A stretch of 42,175 nucleotides of DNA. It comes from Bacteroidota bacterium (GTDB lineage Bacteria; Bacteroidota; Bacteroidia; Bacteroidales; B39-G9). The stretch's first letter is position 1, and each line of letters opens with the position of its first letter. The DNA lies in contig JADFUR010000065.1 in the NCBI GenBank assembly GCA_015222055.1, forward strand, positions 1 through 42,175. Direction: 5' to 3'. A program made the translations under genes and the position numbers. The notes beneath the pieces were generated by a model. That model saw only the letters and a program-made list of their open reading frames with translations. It was not told the origin of the DNA and did not search any database. Shown here piece by piece: positions 24,744-34,026 of this stretch.

Positions 24744-24770
24744 AAAAAGGGGCTTTTAGCCCCTTTTTTT
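24744..24770 (+). terminator. Rho-independent terminator of the giant exported protein gene
   Basis: AAAAAGGGGCT (24744-24754) pairs with AGCCCCTTTTT (24758-24768), loop TTT, followed by more T to 24770. It is 18 bp past the stop codon. Confidence 0.9.
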
Positions 24771-25720
24771 ATACCCAAAACCCTACGAGGAATTTAATAT
24801 TTGATTTAAGTTACAAACTTAAACCATAGGCATATAACAATTGAACACATTTCAGGGTTCTTTTTTTACTTCCTATTTTTACCCTGCATTTCATACAGGG
24901 CTATTATTGTTAAATCCTTTCAGGATTTTTTATTGCAACAACCTTTAATCTGGTTTAAGTTTGTAACTTAAACCACAATAAATATAAGTTAGAACGGATT
25001 CTAAAAATTCAGCTGCTGCGAAAGTTGAAAAATTCTAATTTAAAAACACGTTGAAAAGTCTTACAGACATTTTTAAGTATTTTTAGACTTTTCATCGTTC
25101 CGTAAGGAACATAAAAACGTCTGAAAAAAATTTAATATTTGGTTTAAGTTACAAACTTAAACCATAGGCGTCATGTTGAACTTGTTTCAACATCTGTTAA
25201 TTGGGGAAAGGGATTCTTAAACAAACTTGCTTAAACCTGCCGGGTTCTATATTATCCATATTACCAAGGTTTTAAGTTTCTGGCTTTAAATTACCCAAAC
25301 CCGGCAGGTTTTCTATCATAAATAATTTTAATGATTTGGAAAATTTAACATTAACGTAATAGCAGCTAAAAACAGCTCAATATTTTTTTCTCTTCGCTTA
25401 CTTTTATTTTATGCTTAAAAATATATAGTTTTATACAATCAAAATTGTAATTTTACATATTGATTTTTTTATCCTTAATAAAAAAAATATTTATCATGAT
25501 TAGATTTCCCTGAATAAAAAAAAACATAATGCACTCTGGCATAAATTACGTTTTACTATTTATCATTATTAGTGTCATTTGTTTCACTGCCATTATATTA
25601 TTTTAGACAACAATGAATGACTATAAGTAACTTAATGACAATTAATGACCTTTGATATAAAATGTAACACAATAAAATACTATTTATAAAAATTACAAAA
25701 AATATTATAATTAGATAATT
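24771..25720. repeat. 950-bp intergenic region full of palindromic repeats
   Basis: No gene is seen. The palindrome GGTTTAAGTT(T)GTAACTTAAACC occurs three times: 24803-24825, 24952-24974 and 25141-25163. Copies 1 and 3 also share a flanking context (TTTAATATTT before, ATAGGC after), so a segment of about 40 bp is repeated. A hairpin ATGTTGAACTTGTTTCAACAT lies at about 25171-25191. AAACCTGCCGGGTT (25233-25246) pairs with AACCCGGCAGGTTT (25298-25311) over 51 bases. The last 400 bases before hutU are very AT-rich with no clear element. Confidence 0.75.
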
Positions 25721-27724
25721 ATGACACAAAAAGAATTCAAAAATTCAATTTTAGAAGGTATTCCATCAATTTTACCTGAATTAAAACCTTATGACAATAA
25801 AATTAGTCACGCACCTAAAAGAAGAGATATATTATCAGCTGACGAAAAAAAACTAGCTTTAAAAAATGCTTTACGTTATTTTGATAAAAAGCATCATGAA
25901 ACTTTAGCACCTGAATTTGCCGAAGAGTTAAATAAATATGGTAGAATTTACATGTACCGTTTTCGTCCAGATTATGATATGCATGCCAGAAACATCGAAG
26001 AATATCCATATAAATCAAAGCAAGCAGCATCAATAATGGTGATGATACAAAATAATTTAGATTATGCTGTAGCTCAACATCCTCATGAATTAATTACTTA
26101 TGGAGGTAATGGATCAGCCTTTCAAAATTGGGCACAATACCGTTTAACAATGAAGTATCTTGCAGAGATGACTAACGAGCAAACATTAATTCTTTACTCG
26201 GGTTATCCTTTAGGTTTATTTCCATCACATAAAAACGCTCCACGCTTAGTAATATCAAATGGTATGGTAATACCAAATTACTCATCAAAAGATGATTATG
26301 AAAAATTTAATGCTTTAGGTGTATCTCAGTACGGACAAATGACAGCAGGTTCATTTATGTATATTGGACCACAAGGAATTGTACACGGCACAACAATTAC
26401 AGTATTGAATGCAGCACGTATGCACAGCAAAGGCGATATTGCAGGCAAAGTGTTTGTAACATCAGGTTTAGGTGGTATGTCGGGAGCACAAGCAAAAGCA
26501 ACTGTTATAGCCGGAGCAATTGGTGTTGTAGCAGAAATAAATCCACAAGCCGTTGAAAAACGTCACTCACAGGCTTGGGTTGATGAAGTATTTACAGACC
26601 TTGACAAAATAGTAGAACGCATTAAAAAAGCTAAAGAAAACAAAGAAGCTGTTTCATTGGCTTACGAAGGAAACATTGTTGATTTATGGGAAAAATTTGT
26701 TGAATCAGACTTAAAAATAGAATTAGGTTCAGACCAAACATCACTTCACAATCCGTGGGCAGGCGGTTATTATCCAGCAGGCTTAACATTTGAAGAGTCT
26801 AATGAGATGATGGTAAAAGACCCTGAGCAATTTAAAGAAAAGGTTCAAGCCTCACTTCGCCGACAAATTGAAGCCATTAATAAAATAACAGCTCGAGGAA
26901 TGTATTTCTGGGATTATGGAAATGCTTTCTTACTAGAAGCAAGTAGAGCAGGTGCTGATGTTATGAAGAAAGACGGGACATTTACTTATCCTTCTTATGT
27001 TCAAGATATTATGGGACCATTGTATTTTGATTACGGATTTGGTCCTTTCCGTTGGGTATGTACATCATGCGACCCAAAAGACATTGAGGTAACAGACAAA
27101 ATTGCAGCCGATGTATTAAGCGAAATAGCAAAAACAGCACCAAAAGAAATTGCATCTCAATTAGCCGACAATATTCACTGGATTAAAGAAGCAGGTGCAA
27201 ACAAACTGGTAGTTGGCTCTCAGGCACGTATCTTATATGCCGATTGCGAAGGACGAACTAAAATAGCTACCGAGTTTAACAAAGCAATAAAAGATGGACG
27301 AATTAATGCTCCTATTGTTTTAGGACGCGATCATCACGATGTATCGGGAACAGATTCTCCTTATCGCGAAACTTCAAATATTTACGATGGTTCACAATTT
27401 ACTGCTGATATGGCAATACAAAATGTTATTGGTGATTCTTTTAGAGGAGCTACTTGGGTTTCAATCCACAATGGTGGCGGCGTTGGCTGGGGCGAAGTTG
27501 TTAACGGCGGATTTGGTTTGGTTCTTGATGGCTCTGATGATGCAGAACGTCACTTAAAAGAAATGCTATATTGGGATGTTAATAACGGTATTGCTCGTAG
27601 AAGTTGGGCTCGTAACGAAAGTGCTATATTTGCAGCGAAACGTGCTATGGATGAAAATCCTGACTTAAAAATTACTCTTCCAAATATTGCAGATGATGAT
27701 TTGATTGATTCTGTAAAATTTTGA
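25721..27724 (+). CDS. hutU: Urocanate hydratase, long UROC1-like form
   Basis: A 667-residue urocanase. It adds water to urocanate to give imidazolonepropionate in histidine breakdown, using tightly bound NAD+ as an electrophile. Strong blocks are TYGGNGSAFQNWAQYRLTMK, SGYPLGLFPSHKNAPR, FVTSGLGGMSGAQAKA, RDHHDVSGTDSPYRETSNIY and NGGGVGWGEVVNGGFG. The length and the ILYADCEGR segment resemble the animal UROC1 form (about 676 residues) more than the 555-residue Pseudomonas form, where the corresponding position is ARIC with the reported catalytic Cys 410; here it reads ARIL. VCTSCDP at residues 446-452 gives two nearby cysteines. No hutH, hutI or ftcD gene is in the window, so it stands alone. 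Confidence 0.96.
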   Translation: MTQKEFKNSILEGIPSILPELKPYDNKISHAPKRRDILSADEKKLALKNALRYFDKKHHETLAPEFAEELNKYGRIYMYRFRPDYDMHARNIEEYPYKSKQAASIMVMIQNNLDYAVAQHPHELITYGGNGSAFQNWAQYRLTMKYLAEMTNEQTLILYSGYPLGLFPSHKNAPRLVISNGMVIPNYSSKDDYEKFNALGVSQYGQMTAGSFMYIGPQGIVHGTTITVLNAARMHSKGDIAGKVFVTSGLGGMSGAQAKATVIAGAIGVVAEINPQAVEKRHSQAWVDEVFTDLDKIVERIKKAKENKEAVSLAYEGNIVDLWEKFVESDLKIELGSDQTSLHNPWAGGYYPAGLTFEESNEMMVKDPEQFKEKVQASLRRQIEAINKITARGMYFWDYGNAFLLEASRAGADVMKKDGTFTYPSYVQDIMGPLYFDYGFGPFRWVCTSCDPKDIEVTDKIAADVLSEIAKTAPKEIASQLADNIHWIKEAGANKLVVGSQARILYADCEGRTKIATEFNKAIKDGRINAPIVLGRDHHDVSGTDSPYRETSNIYDGSQFTADMAIQNVIGDSFRGATWVSIHNGGGVGWGEVVNGGFGLVLDGSDDAERHLKEMLYWDVNNGIARRSWARNESAIFAAKRAMDENPDLKITLPNIADDDLIDSVKF

Positions 27725-27830
27725 ACTTGTAAAAATTTAAGGTCGTGAGATACTAAATGCACGAATTAACGCGAAAAATTAATTCTAAGATATAATCGCT
27801 TAGCGGATTGTTGTTTAAACATATATACTT

Positions 27831-27858
27831 GCTCTTTCGGATTTGCAATCCGAAAGAG
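27831..27858. repeat. GCTCTTTCGGATT palindrome, perfect copy
   Basis: CTCTTTCGGATT (27832-27843) pairs perfectly with AATCCGAAAGAG (27847-27858) around TGC. This is the cleanest copy of the family and shows what the split element at 13851-14010 may have looked like before insertion. Confidence 0.85.
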
Positions 27859-27893
27859 TTGGCTAAGCTGTTATTAACATAAACTAAACTACT

Positions 27894-28283
27894 ATGAAAA
27901 AAATTGTAATGTTAATATTTGCATGTGCACTTCTATTTTCATGTAAAGACAAAAACACTTATGACCCTGCATATTTAACAGGTGCATGGCAATGTGAAGA
28001 ACTCGGCTCAATAACACTACCCCGAAGATATCAGGTTGATATTGAAAGAGATATTCTCGATACTACGATTTATATAATTCACAACTTTTACAAAACAGGT
28101 TACGAAACAGATGTTTGGTTCTCATTAAAAGACAACTTAATTGACATAAAATTTCAGCCTGTTGGTCGGTTTTCTTTTACAGGGAATGGTACAATATCTG
28201 ATGATTTAACAACAATTGAATTAGAATATGATGCCACAATTTTCGAAGGTGTTGATGAAATTAGAGCTACTTATAGAAGATAA
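27894..28283 (+). CDS. Small lipocalin-like lipoprotein of unknown function
   Basis: A 129-residue lipoprotein (lipobox LLFSC, Cys 17). The mature part starts DPAYLTGAWQCEELGSITLP, the LTGxW opening seen in lipocalin-like DUF4488/lipocalin_4 proteins, then alternates polar and hydrophobic residues as expected for a small beta-barrel. Ligand unknown. It is separated from hutU by 169 bp that hold a palindrome, so cotranscription is not certain. No terminator is visible. Confidence 0.7.
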   Translation: MKKIVMLIFACALLFSCKDKNTYDPAYLTGAWQCEELGSITLPRRYQVDIERDILDTTIYIIHNFYKTGYETDVWFSLKDNLIDIKFQPVGRFSFTGNGTISDDLTTIELEYDATIFEGVDEIRATYRR

Positions 28284-28804
28284 TAGTTAATTATTGAAAA
28301 CGCCCTGGCTCACTTTAAAATTCGGGTGGATTAGTCATGAATTTTAGTAAGTCTAAATAATATATATGTTACAATTTGAAAATTTCGGGGTCTGTATTTT
28401 TTTTTTAATTAAGGCTAAAAGTCTTTGACAATAAAATATAGAATCGCTAATAATTTCGGAATTTATCAACATATAAATTTTTCACCTCACTTATTTTTCA
28501 ATCTAAAAACTAATAGCCTGTAAGTGTCTATAACAACCTAACTTGGGGCAACGCCACAAGTATAGAAATAATTATTTTTAAATCACCCTGAAGGGGTGAG
28601 AGAAATTACTACCAAAATAATTCTTATCATATTTTATTAACCTTTATCTCAGTCTTACAGACTGATGAAATATTTCCTGATATTTTTCTTGGGGCGATGC
28701 CCCAAGTTATTAATGTATAAGCCCTTCAGGCTATTAGTACGCTTCAAAAAAATATAGCGTAAGCACCTTCATTTTTTCTATTATTAATAAATGGCAAAAT
28801 AAAA
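28284..28804. repeat. 521-bp intergenic region with four REP-like palindromes
   Basis: No gene is seen. Short palindromes are CTTGGGGCAACGCCACAAG (28542-28560, imperfect), TCACCCTGAAGGGGTGA (28583-28599), CAGTCTTACAGACTG (28650-28664), CTTGGGGCGATGCCCCAAG (28688-28706) and AGCCCTTCAGGCT (28720-28732). The CTTGGGGC element flanks the set on both sides in the same order, so the block may be one composite unit. Confidence 0.7.
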
Positions 28805-31800
28805 TTAATTTAGAACAATTTTTTTTGTAACAAATTTCTTATTATCATTCACTTCGAGAAAATAAATTCCCGATTTTAAACTACTGTTTGTAAAACAAAT
28901 ATTGTTAATACCTGAATAAACATTCTTTTTAAATTTCATTAAAACCCTACCATAAACATCAACAAGTCGAATATTAATTTTACTATCGGTAGCAGAATTA
29001 ACAGAAAATTTAATTGTTTTATCAGAATTATTGACATAAAAATTCTTAATTTCAAAACTTTCTTTATCGTATGAGCTACAAGAAACTTTAATAATATCTG
29101 AATAAGTAAATCTGCCATCGTAATCCGTTTGTTTTAATCTGTAATAAATAATTTGGTATTCATTATTTTCAAATGAATTATCATCAGCCGAATAATTCAA
29201 AACAGAATTACTAAAACCAGCTGCTGGAACGGTTGTAAAAACATCAAAATTTTGAGCGTCAAAACTCTTTTCAAGCGTAAAATAATCGTTATTTTCTTCA
29301 GATGCAGTTGCCCAGCTGAGAGTAATAATATTATTGTTACATTGAGCATTAAAATTAATTAGTTCAATGGGTAAAGAAAAAGGTGTTGTAGCAATACCAT
29401 ATTCACATAAACTTGTAAATCCTGTACGTTGAGCATATCCATCGGCAATAGTTCTACCTGCAGCATCGTCGACCGGTATTGTTGTTGAAGAATAGAAGCT
29501 ATCCCAATCTTTATAATCAGTTGAACCTGTTGAACGTTTTAACACACCAAACTGATTATCGGTTAAACTAGCTAACTGATTTCCAAAATACAAATTAACT
29601 CCATAAGAACCTCCTGAAGGAGAATTGTCAGGAGAGATATTCCAAACAGCTCCTTCAACCAAATTTGTATATGGATTACCATTACTTTGCACAGTAACAA
29701 GATTTGCATCAACATTATTACCAAATTCGGTAATAGCTTTAGCTGAAGTTGTTAGACAAGAAACGCCTTCAATATTATTATTAATAAAATTTAATCTATA
29801 GTAATCGGTAGTTGCAGTACCTAATCCAACAGGAAAAGAATACGTATCTGTGTTTGAAGCAATTTTACGTTTTAAATTTCCATAAACAAAACAATCATCA
29901 TCACCACCAATTAAGCTTGATGCTAAAATATTTGAAAGACATACAGAATTAGCTCCTGTGCTTATAATTCCTTTATTAAGATTTAAATTGTTTGATATGT
30001 TCAAATCATTAGATAAAGTAAGTTTTTCGGCTGTTTTATTAATCTCAAAATTATAAAAATCGGTAGTTCCTGATATTGTTTGAGCCAGCGAACCTTCAAA
30101 TAAAACTGTTCCCAGACGTTTAGTAAAAATTCCATTGCTTTGAATATCTAAATCACCTTTCACTGTAACTTTGCGATTATCTGTGCTAACATCCAAATCG
30201 CCATTAATAATTGTGAGGTTGTTAACAGTAATTGATGAATTTAGGGTAAGCTTATCAGTTGAATTTGTTTTATTAATCTGAACATTTGTTAATACCTCAG
30301 GTTGACCTCCATCAATAGTAATAATATTTGAGCCTAAAGCATATCCTGCTATTTCTTCTTCTGCAGCAGCAGTATTATTAAATTCAGAAGGTCCTTTGTG
30401 TAAAAAATACCAACGACTTTGCCAGGGTGAAAAAGTAATACATGACATTTTTCCTAAACCATCGGCGGTGAAAGTGAAATCGGCAAAATCGGCAACATCC
30501 ATAGTAGTAAGATTAACACGACGAAAACGGTCTTCATCTTTCATTTTATAGATAAGATGATAATCTTCACCATCGAACTCACCAAAGCCCCATGTAGCCC
30601 AACTTTCTGATATTTCCATTTCGGGAGTAATATTTTTAAAACCCATATCTTTCACAACGCCACTCTGAATATCAATAACATACATATTTTCTGAACCGCT
30701 TTCATTATCAGCAAAAATACATACAAAACCATATCCGGGATAAATTCCTGTACGAGTGACCCAAGTAGAATTTTGTCCACCTTTACACACAAAACGGGTA
30801 GAATTTCCATTCTCATCAATAAGAGGAATAATTGTGCTACTTAAACTAAGATCTTCATTCATTTCTCTTAAAGAAGTAACAGTAAACTCCTCGACACAAG
30901 AATTTCCGCTTCCTGTATTATTATCCGCACATGGACAAATTGGAACTGTACCTTCACCATTAATAACTGAATTTCCCCAAAGAGTATAAAGTTTTCCGGT
31001 TAATAAATCACTAAACATGCCATCTCTCTTAAGCCCCATTGATGTTATTCCTGAAAGATCGGAAGCATTCATTCGAACAGTATTATCATCACCTGTAACA
31101 TACAGATAATCTTTTGTTACAGCTATACCTCCACGGTAATCACCGGCAGTTGAAGTAATATCACCAGTTGTGCTTGAGCCGTCAGCGGATAATCCATCAA
31201 TCACATATACAGAATTTGCATAAGCCGACAAAAAGCTTGAAGCACCTTCAAAGACTACTGTTCCTGAATTGCCGTTATAAGTACCAAAATAATCGTTCCA
31301 ATCACCTAAAACCGATAAATTATGTGAGCTATTATTAATAACACCACCGGTTTCAAAAGTGATATTTTTCACTGTAGCTGCTTCGTTTATGGTTGGTTGA
31401 TTTGCACCCGGTTCGACTACTGGTATTAATATATTCTTAGTATTATCGGGGACTCCATTACTCCAATTTCCTGAATTGCTCCAATCAGAGCTAGTTGCAC
31501 CTGTCCATGAAGTATAAGTATCAGGATCTATTGTTGTGAAAGAAATAATTGGACAATCAGAAGCTGTACATCCTGAATTATATGGAACGACTTGGAAATA
31601 ATAAGTTTTGTTTGCTGTTAAATCGGAATTAACATAATAAGCTGTGCTTTTGGTTTCTTCTCCATTTAAAATGTTAGATGGTGTTGTTAATCCTTCTCCA
31701 TCTGTACCAAAATATAATTTATATCCTAAAGCATTAAAGGTTTTTTCCCAAACAATAATAGGGTTTTGTGATATTTCTGCAGCTAAATTTTGAGGATATG

Positions 31801-32407
31801 TAACTGTTGTGCTGTTAACACTTCCCATACCTGTTAATACAATATCGTCAACAGTAAAAGGTGGATTGGAACCAAAATTACTATTATTAATCCATTCAAA
31901 GCCAAGGTAAAATTCTTTATTATCACATGTAGAAATATCAAGGTTAACAACATGATGAATAGAACTTTGATTATAAAATTTTTCATCACTAAGATTATAC
32001 CATTTATTACCATTAGTAGAATATTTTATCATTCCATAATCAGAAGGTTCACCATCACACTTCCACGAAAAACTAAGACGCAAATCATAATAATCTTTTG
32101 CATCTATTTTAGTATTACAATAAGCTACCTTATCACAATTATCAGAACGATTATATCTAAAATAATTTGAACCATCATTAATTGTTAATGAAAAAAAACC
32201 TGATAAAGGCGAATCGTCTGAAAAACCCCATGAGTTAATAGATTTCCCTCCAGGAAAACATTTTATTTTCCACTCTTGTACAACACCTGTAGAAATAATA
32301 GCTTCTGTTTTAGTTTCAAAATTTTCCTGATAAAGAGTATCTTGGGAAAAAACTTCTGTTATGGCAAAGAAAAAAAATAATAAAAAAAATAATTTATTTG
32401 TCGTCAT
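28805..32407 (-). CDS. Large exported protein with T9SS type A sorting domain
   Basis: A 1200-residue secreted protein. A signal peptide is cut near residue 21 (FSQ). A choice-of-anchor J-like jelly-roll (about 25-193) is followed by an FN3-like domain (about 202-293), a linker with WTGATSSDWSNSGNWSNGVP (about 301-320), a long segment resembling a beta-propeller or surface-layer portion (about 400-700) with no motif I recognise, a beta-helix-like region rich in Asn/Thr (about 700-850), and an FN3-like region near 1015-1108. The end (about 1118-1200) has the sorting-domain pattern VYGRVLMKF and SGIYFLEV. Divergent from folC across 67 bp. No catalytic signature is seen; adhesion or polymer binding is a guess. 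Confidence 0.85.
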   Translation of the reverse strand: MTTNKLFFLLFFFFAITEVFSQDTLYQENFETKTEAIISTGVVQEWKIKCFPGGKSINSWGFSDDSPLSGFFSLTINDGSNYFRYNRSDNCDKVAYCNTKIDAKDYYDLRLSFSWKCDGEPSDYGMIKYSTNGNKWYNLSDEKFYNQSSIHHVVNLDISTCDNKEFYLGFEWINNSNFGSNPPFTVDDIVLTGMGSVNSTTVTYPQNLAAEISQNPIIVWEKTFNALGYKLYFGTDGEGLTTPSNILNGEETKSTAYYVNSDLTANKTYYFQVVPYNSGCTASDCPIISFTTIDPDTYTSWTGATSSDWSNSGNWSNGVPDNTKNILIPVVEPGANQPTINEAATVKNITFETGGVINNSSHNLSVLGDWNDYFGTYNGNSGTVVFEGASSFLSAYANSVYVIDGLSADGSSTTGDITSTAGDYRGGIAVTKDYLYVTGDDNTVRMNASDLSGITSMGLKRDGMFSDLLTGKLYTLWGNSVINGEGTVPICPCADNNTGSGNSCVEEFTVTSLREMNEDLSLSSTIIPLIDENGNSTRFVCKGGQNSTWVTRTGIYPGYGFVCIFADNESGSENMYVIDIQSGVVKDMGFKNITPEMEISESWATWGFGEFDGEDYHLIYKMKDEDRFRRVNLTTMDVADFADFTFTADGLGKMSCITFSPWQSRWYFLHKGPSEFNNTAAAEEEIAGYALGSNIITIDGGQPEVLTNVQINKTNSTDKLTLNSSITVNNLTIINGDLDVSTDNRKVTVKGDLDIQSNGIFTKRLGTVLFEGSLAQTISGTTDFYNFEINKTAEKLTLSNDLNISNNLNLNKGIISTGANSVCLSNILASSLIGGDDDCFVYGNLKRKIASNTDTYSFPVGLGTATTDYYRLNFINNNIEGVSCLTTSAKAITEFGNNVDANLVTVQSNGNPYTNLVEGAVWNISPDNSPSGGSYGVNLYFGNQLASLTDNQFGVLKRSTGSTDYKDWDSFYSSTTIPVDDAAGRTIADGYAQRTGFTSLCEYGIATTPFSLPIELINFNAQCNNNIITLSWATASEENNDYFTLEKSFDAQNFDVFTTVPAAGFSNSVLNYSADDNSFENNEYQIIYYRLKQTDYDGRFTYSDIIKVSCSSYDKESFEIKNFYVNNSDKTIKFSVNSATDSKINIRLVDVYGRVLMKFKKNVYSGINNICFTNSSLKSGIYFLEVNDNKKFVTKKIVLN

Positions 32408-32432
32408 AGTATAAAATATTGCTACTTAAGAT

Positions 32433-32440
32433 TAATTTTG
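32433..32440 (+). promoter_or_regulatory. Candidate -7 element (TAATTTTG) of folC
   Basis: TAATTTTG matches TAnnTTTG and lies 34 bp before the folC ATG. No well-spaced -33 element is seen. It overlaps the leader of the divergent gene. Confidence 0.4.
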
Positions 32441-32454
32441 TAAAAACATTAAAG

Positions 32455-32486
32455 CAAATTTATTGCAATAAAAAATGAAATACAAA
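32455..32486 (-). promoter_or_regulatory. Promoter of the 1200-residue T9SS protein (TTTG-N20-TAAATTTG)
   Basis: The minus strand reads TAAATTTG (32455-32462) with TTTG (32483-32486) 20 bases upstream, the best full match to the Bacteroidota consensus I found here. The -33 element lies inside the first codons of folC (ATG 32475), so the two divergent genes share control DNA. Confidence 0.65.
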
Positions 32487-33764
32487 AAAACTTTAGACTT
32501 TTTATTCAGTCAACTACCCATGTATCAAAGAATAGGCAAAGCCGCTTATAAAGGCGATTTAAACGATACTCTGGCTTTAGATAAACACTTTGAACATCCT
32601 CATAAAAAATTTAAAACCATTCATGTTGCAGGCACAAACGGCAAAGGTTCGGTTTCTCATTGCCTAGCCGCCATATTGCAAACCGCAGGTTACAAAGTTG
32701 GTTTATACACCTCTCCCCACTTAAAAGATTTTAGAGAAAGAATAAAAATCAACGGTAATAAAATACCTGAAAATAATGTGACTAATTTTGTTGAAAACAA
32801 TAAGGATATTATTGAAAAATTAAAGCCTTCGTTTTTTGAGATTACGGTTGCTATGGCATTTGACTATTTTGCCAAAGAGAAAGTTGACATTGCTGTAATT
32901 GAAGTCGGCATGGGAGGCAGATTAGATTCTACTAACATAATAAGCCCTATTGTTTCAATAATAACAAACATAAGCCCTGACCACACTCAGTTTTTAGGTA
33001 ACACAATTGAAAAAATTGCTTGCGAAAAAGCCGGCATTATTAAGCATAATACCCCTGTTGTGATTGGTGAGACGCAAGAGCACACAAAACATGTATTTGT
33101 TAAAAAAGCAAAAGATGTAAACACAAAAATTTATTTTGCCGACAATAAATATTCTATTGATTACTCTATGCAAAGCATTGACAACAAACAAGTATTCAAT
33201 ATCTTGGAAAATAATGAAATAGTTTATCAAAATTTAGAAGTTGATTTGTTAGGCCTTTATCAGAAAAAAAATATTATTACAGTTTTGCAAGCGGTTGACA
33301 TTATTAAAAAACAAGGTGTAAATATTGAAACAGAAAACATTTTTTCCGGACTCAAAGATGCAAGCAAGATAACAGGATTACTCGGCAGATGGCAAATTCT
33401 TGACAACAACCCTTTAATAGTATGCGACACCGGTCATAATGTAGATGGTATAAAAAATGTTGTTGCTCAAATTAAGAATACGCCATATAAAAAACTTCAT
33501 GTTGTTATAGGTTTTGTTAATGATAAAAATATTGACGAAGTTTTATCATTATTGCCAAAAGATGCAACATATTATTTTACTCGTGCAAGCATACCAAGAG
33601 CATTAGACGAAAATATTTTAACAGAAAAAGCACATTTAATAGGATTGCAAGGCAAGCAATATCACACAGTTGAGAAAGCCTTAAATGCTGCAAAAAACAA
33701 TTCTGACAAAGAGGATTTAATATTTATTGGTGGCAGTAATTTTATTGTTGCTGAAGTGGTGTGA
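32475..33764 (+). CDS. folC: Folylpolyglutamate synthase / dihydrofolate synthase
   Basis: A 429-residue Mur-ligase-type enzyme that adds glutamate to dihydropteroate and to folates. Typical blocks are VAGTNGKGSVSH (P-loop, about 51-62), GLYTSPHLKDFRERIKING, EVGMGGRLDSTN, ITNISPDHTQFLG and CDTGHNVDGI. Length matches the family. The start ATG at 32475 gives the expected N terminus with PMYQRIGKAAYKGDL. It is a stand-alone gene, divergent from the T9SS-sorted protein. No terminator follows; a 262-bp gap leads to the minus-strand peptidase gene. Confidence 0.95.
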   Translation: MKYKKTLDFLFSQLPMYQRIGKAAYKGDLNDTLALDKHFEHPHKKFKTIHVAGTNGKGSVSHCLAAILQTAGYKVGLYTSPHLKDFRERIKINGNKIPENNVTNFVENNKDIIEKLKPSFFEITVAMAFDYFAKEKVDIAVIEVGMGGRLDSTNIISPIVSIITNISPDHTQFLGNTIEKIACEKAGIIKHNTPVVIGETQEHTKHVFVKKAKDVNTKIYFADNKYSIDYSMQSIDNKQVFNILENNEIVYQNLEVDLLGLYQKKNIITVLQAVDIIKKQGVNIETENIFSGLKDASKITGLLGRWQILDNNPLIVCDTGHNVDGIKNVVAQIKNTPYKKLHVVIGFVNDKNIDEVLSLLPKDATYYFTRASIPRALDENILTEKAHLIGLQGKQYHTVEKALNAAKNNSDKEDLIFIGGSNFIVAEVV

Positions 33765-34026
33765 GGAAAATACTGATTTTACTGATTAAACACAGACAGG
33801 GATTTCACTAATTTGCAGGAATTGAAAATTACATAAATTTTTGTAGAAAAGATTATTGATTAATTTTTCATTCAATAAACACAATACTTTTTTTCTTAAC
33901 AATTTCAATATTATCCCATTTTATTTTCCCTTTTTGTCGATATTGAATTCTAATTTGTTATCTGCCTATTTTAAAACGCGTATTTTCAGAAGAAAATTGA
34001 ATATATTCATTATGTAGACATCATTA
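33765..34026. other. Intergenic gap with a GATTTTACTGATT-type repeat and a possible decayed reading frame
   Basis: 33775-33822 resembles the ACTGATTTTACTGATTA / CACAGAC / GGATTTCAC elements common between genes in such genomes. From 34017 down to 33868 the minus strand shows a frame interrupted by one TAA (33958-33960): SENTRFKIGR, stop, QIRIQYRQKGKIKWDNIEIV ending KKKSIVFIE and TGA. It begins 9 bp past the peptidase stop. I do not recognise it; it may be chance. Confidence 0.35.

Noticed and set aside
24791-25163. Regular palindromes as a CRISPR array
   Set aside because: Spacing is irregular, there are only three copies, spacers differ in length and no cas gene is present.
28305-28330. TGGCTCACTTTAAAATTCGG as a possible end of an IS21-like element
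   Set aside because: Only one short stretch, no second end, no transposase remnant nearby.
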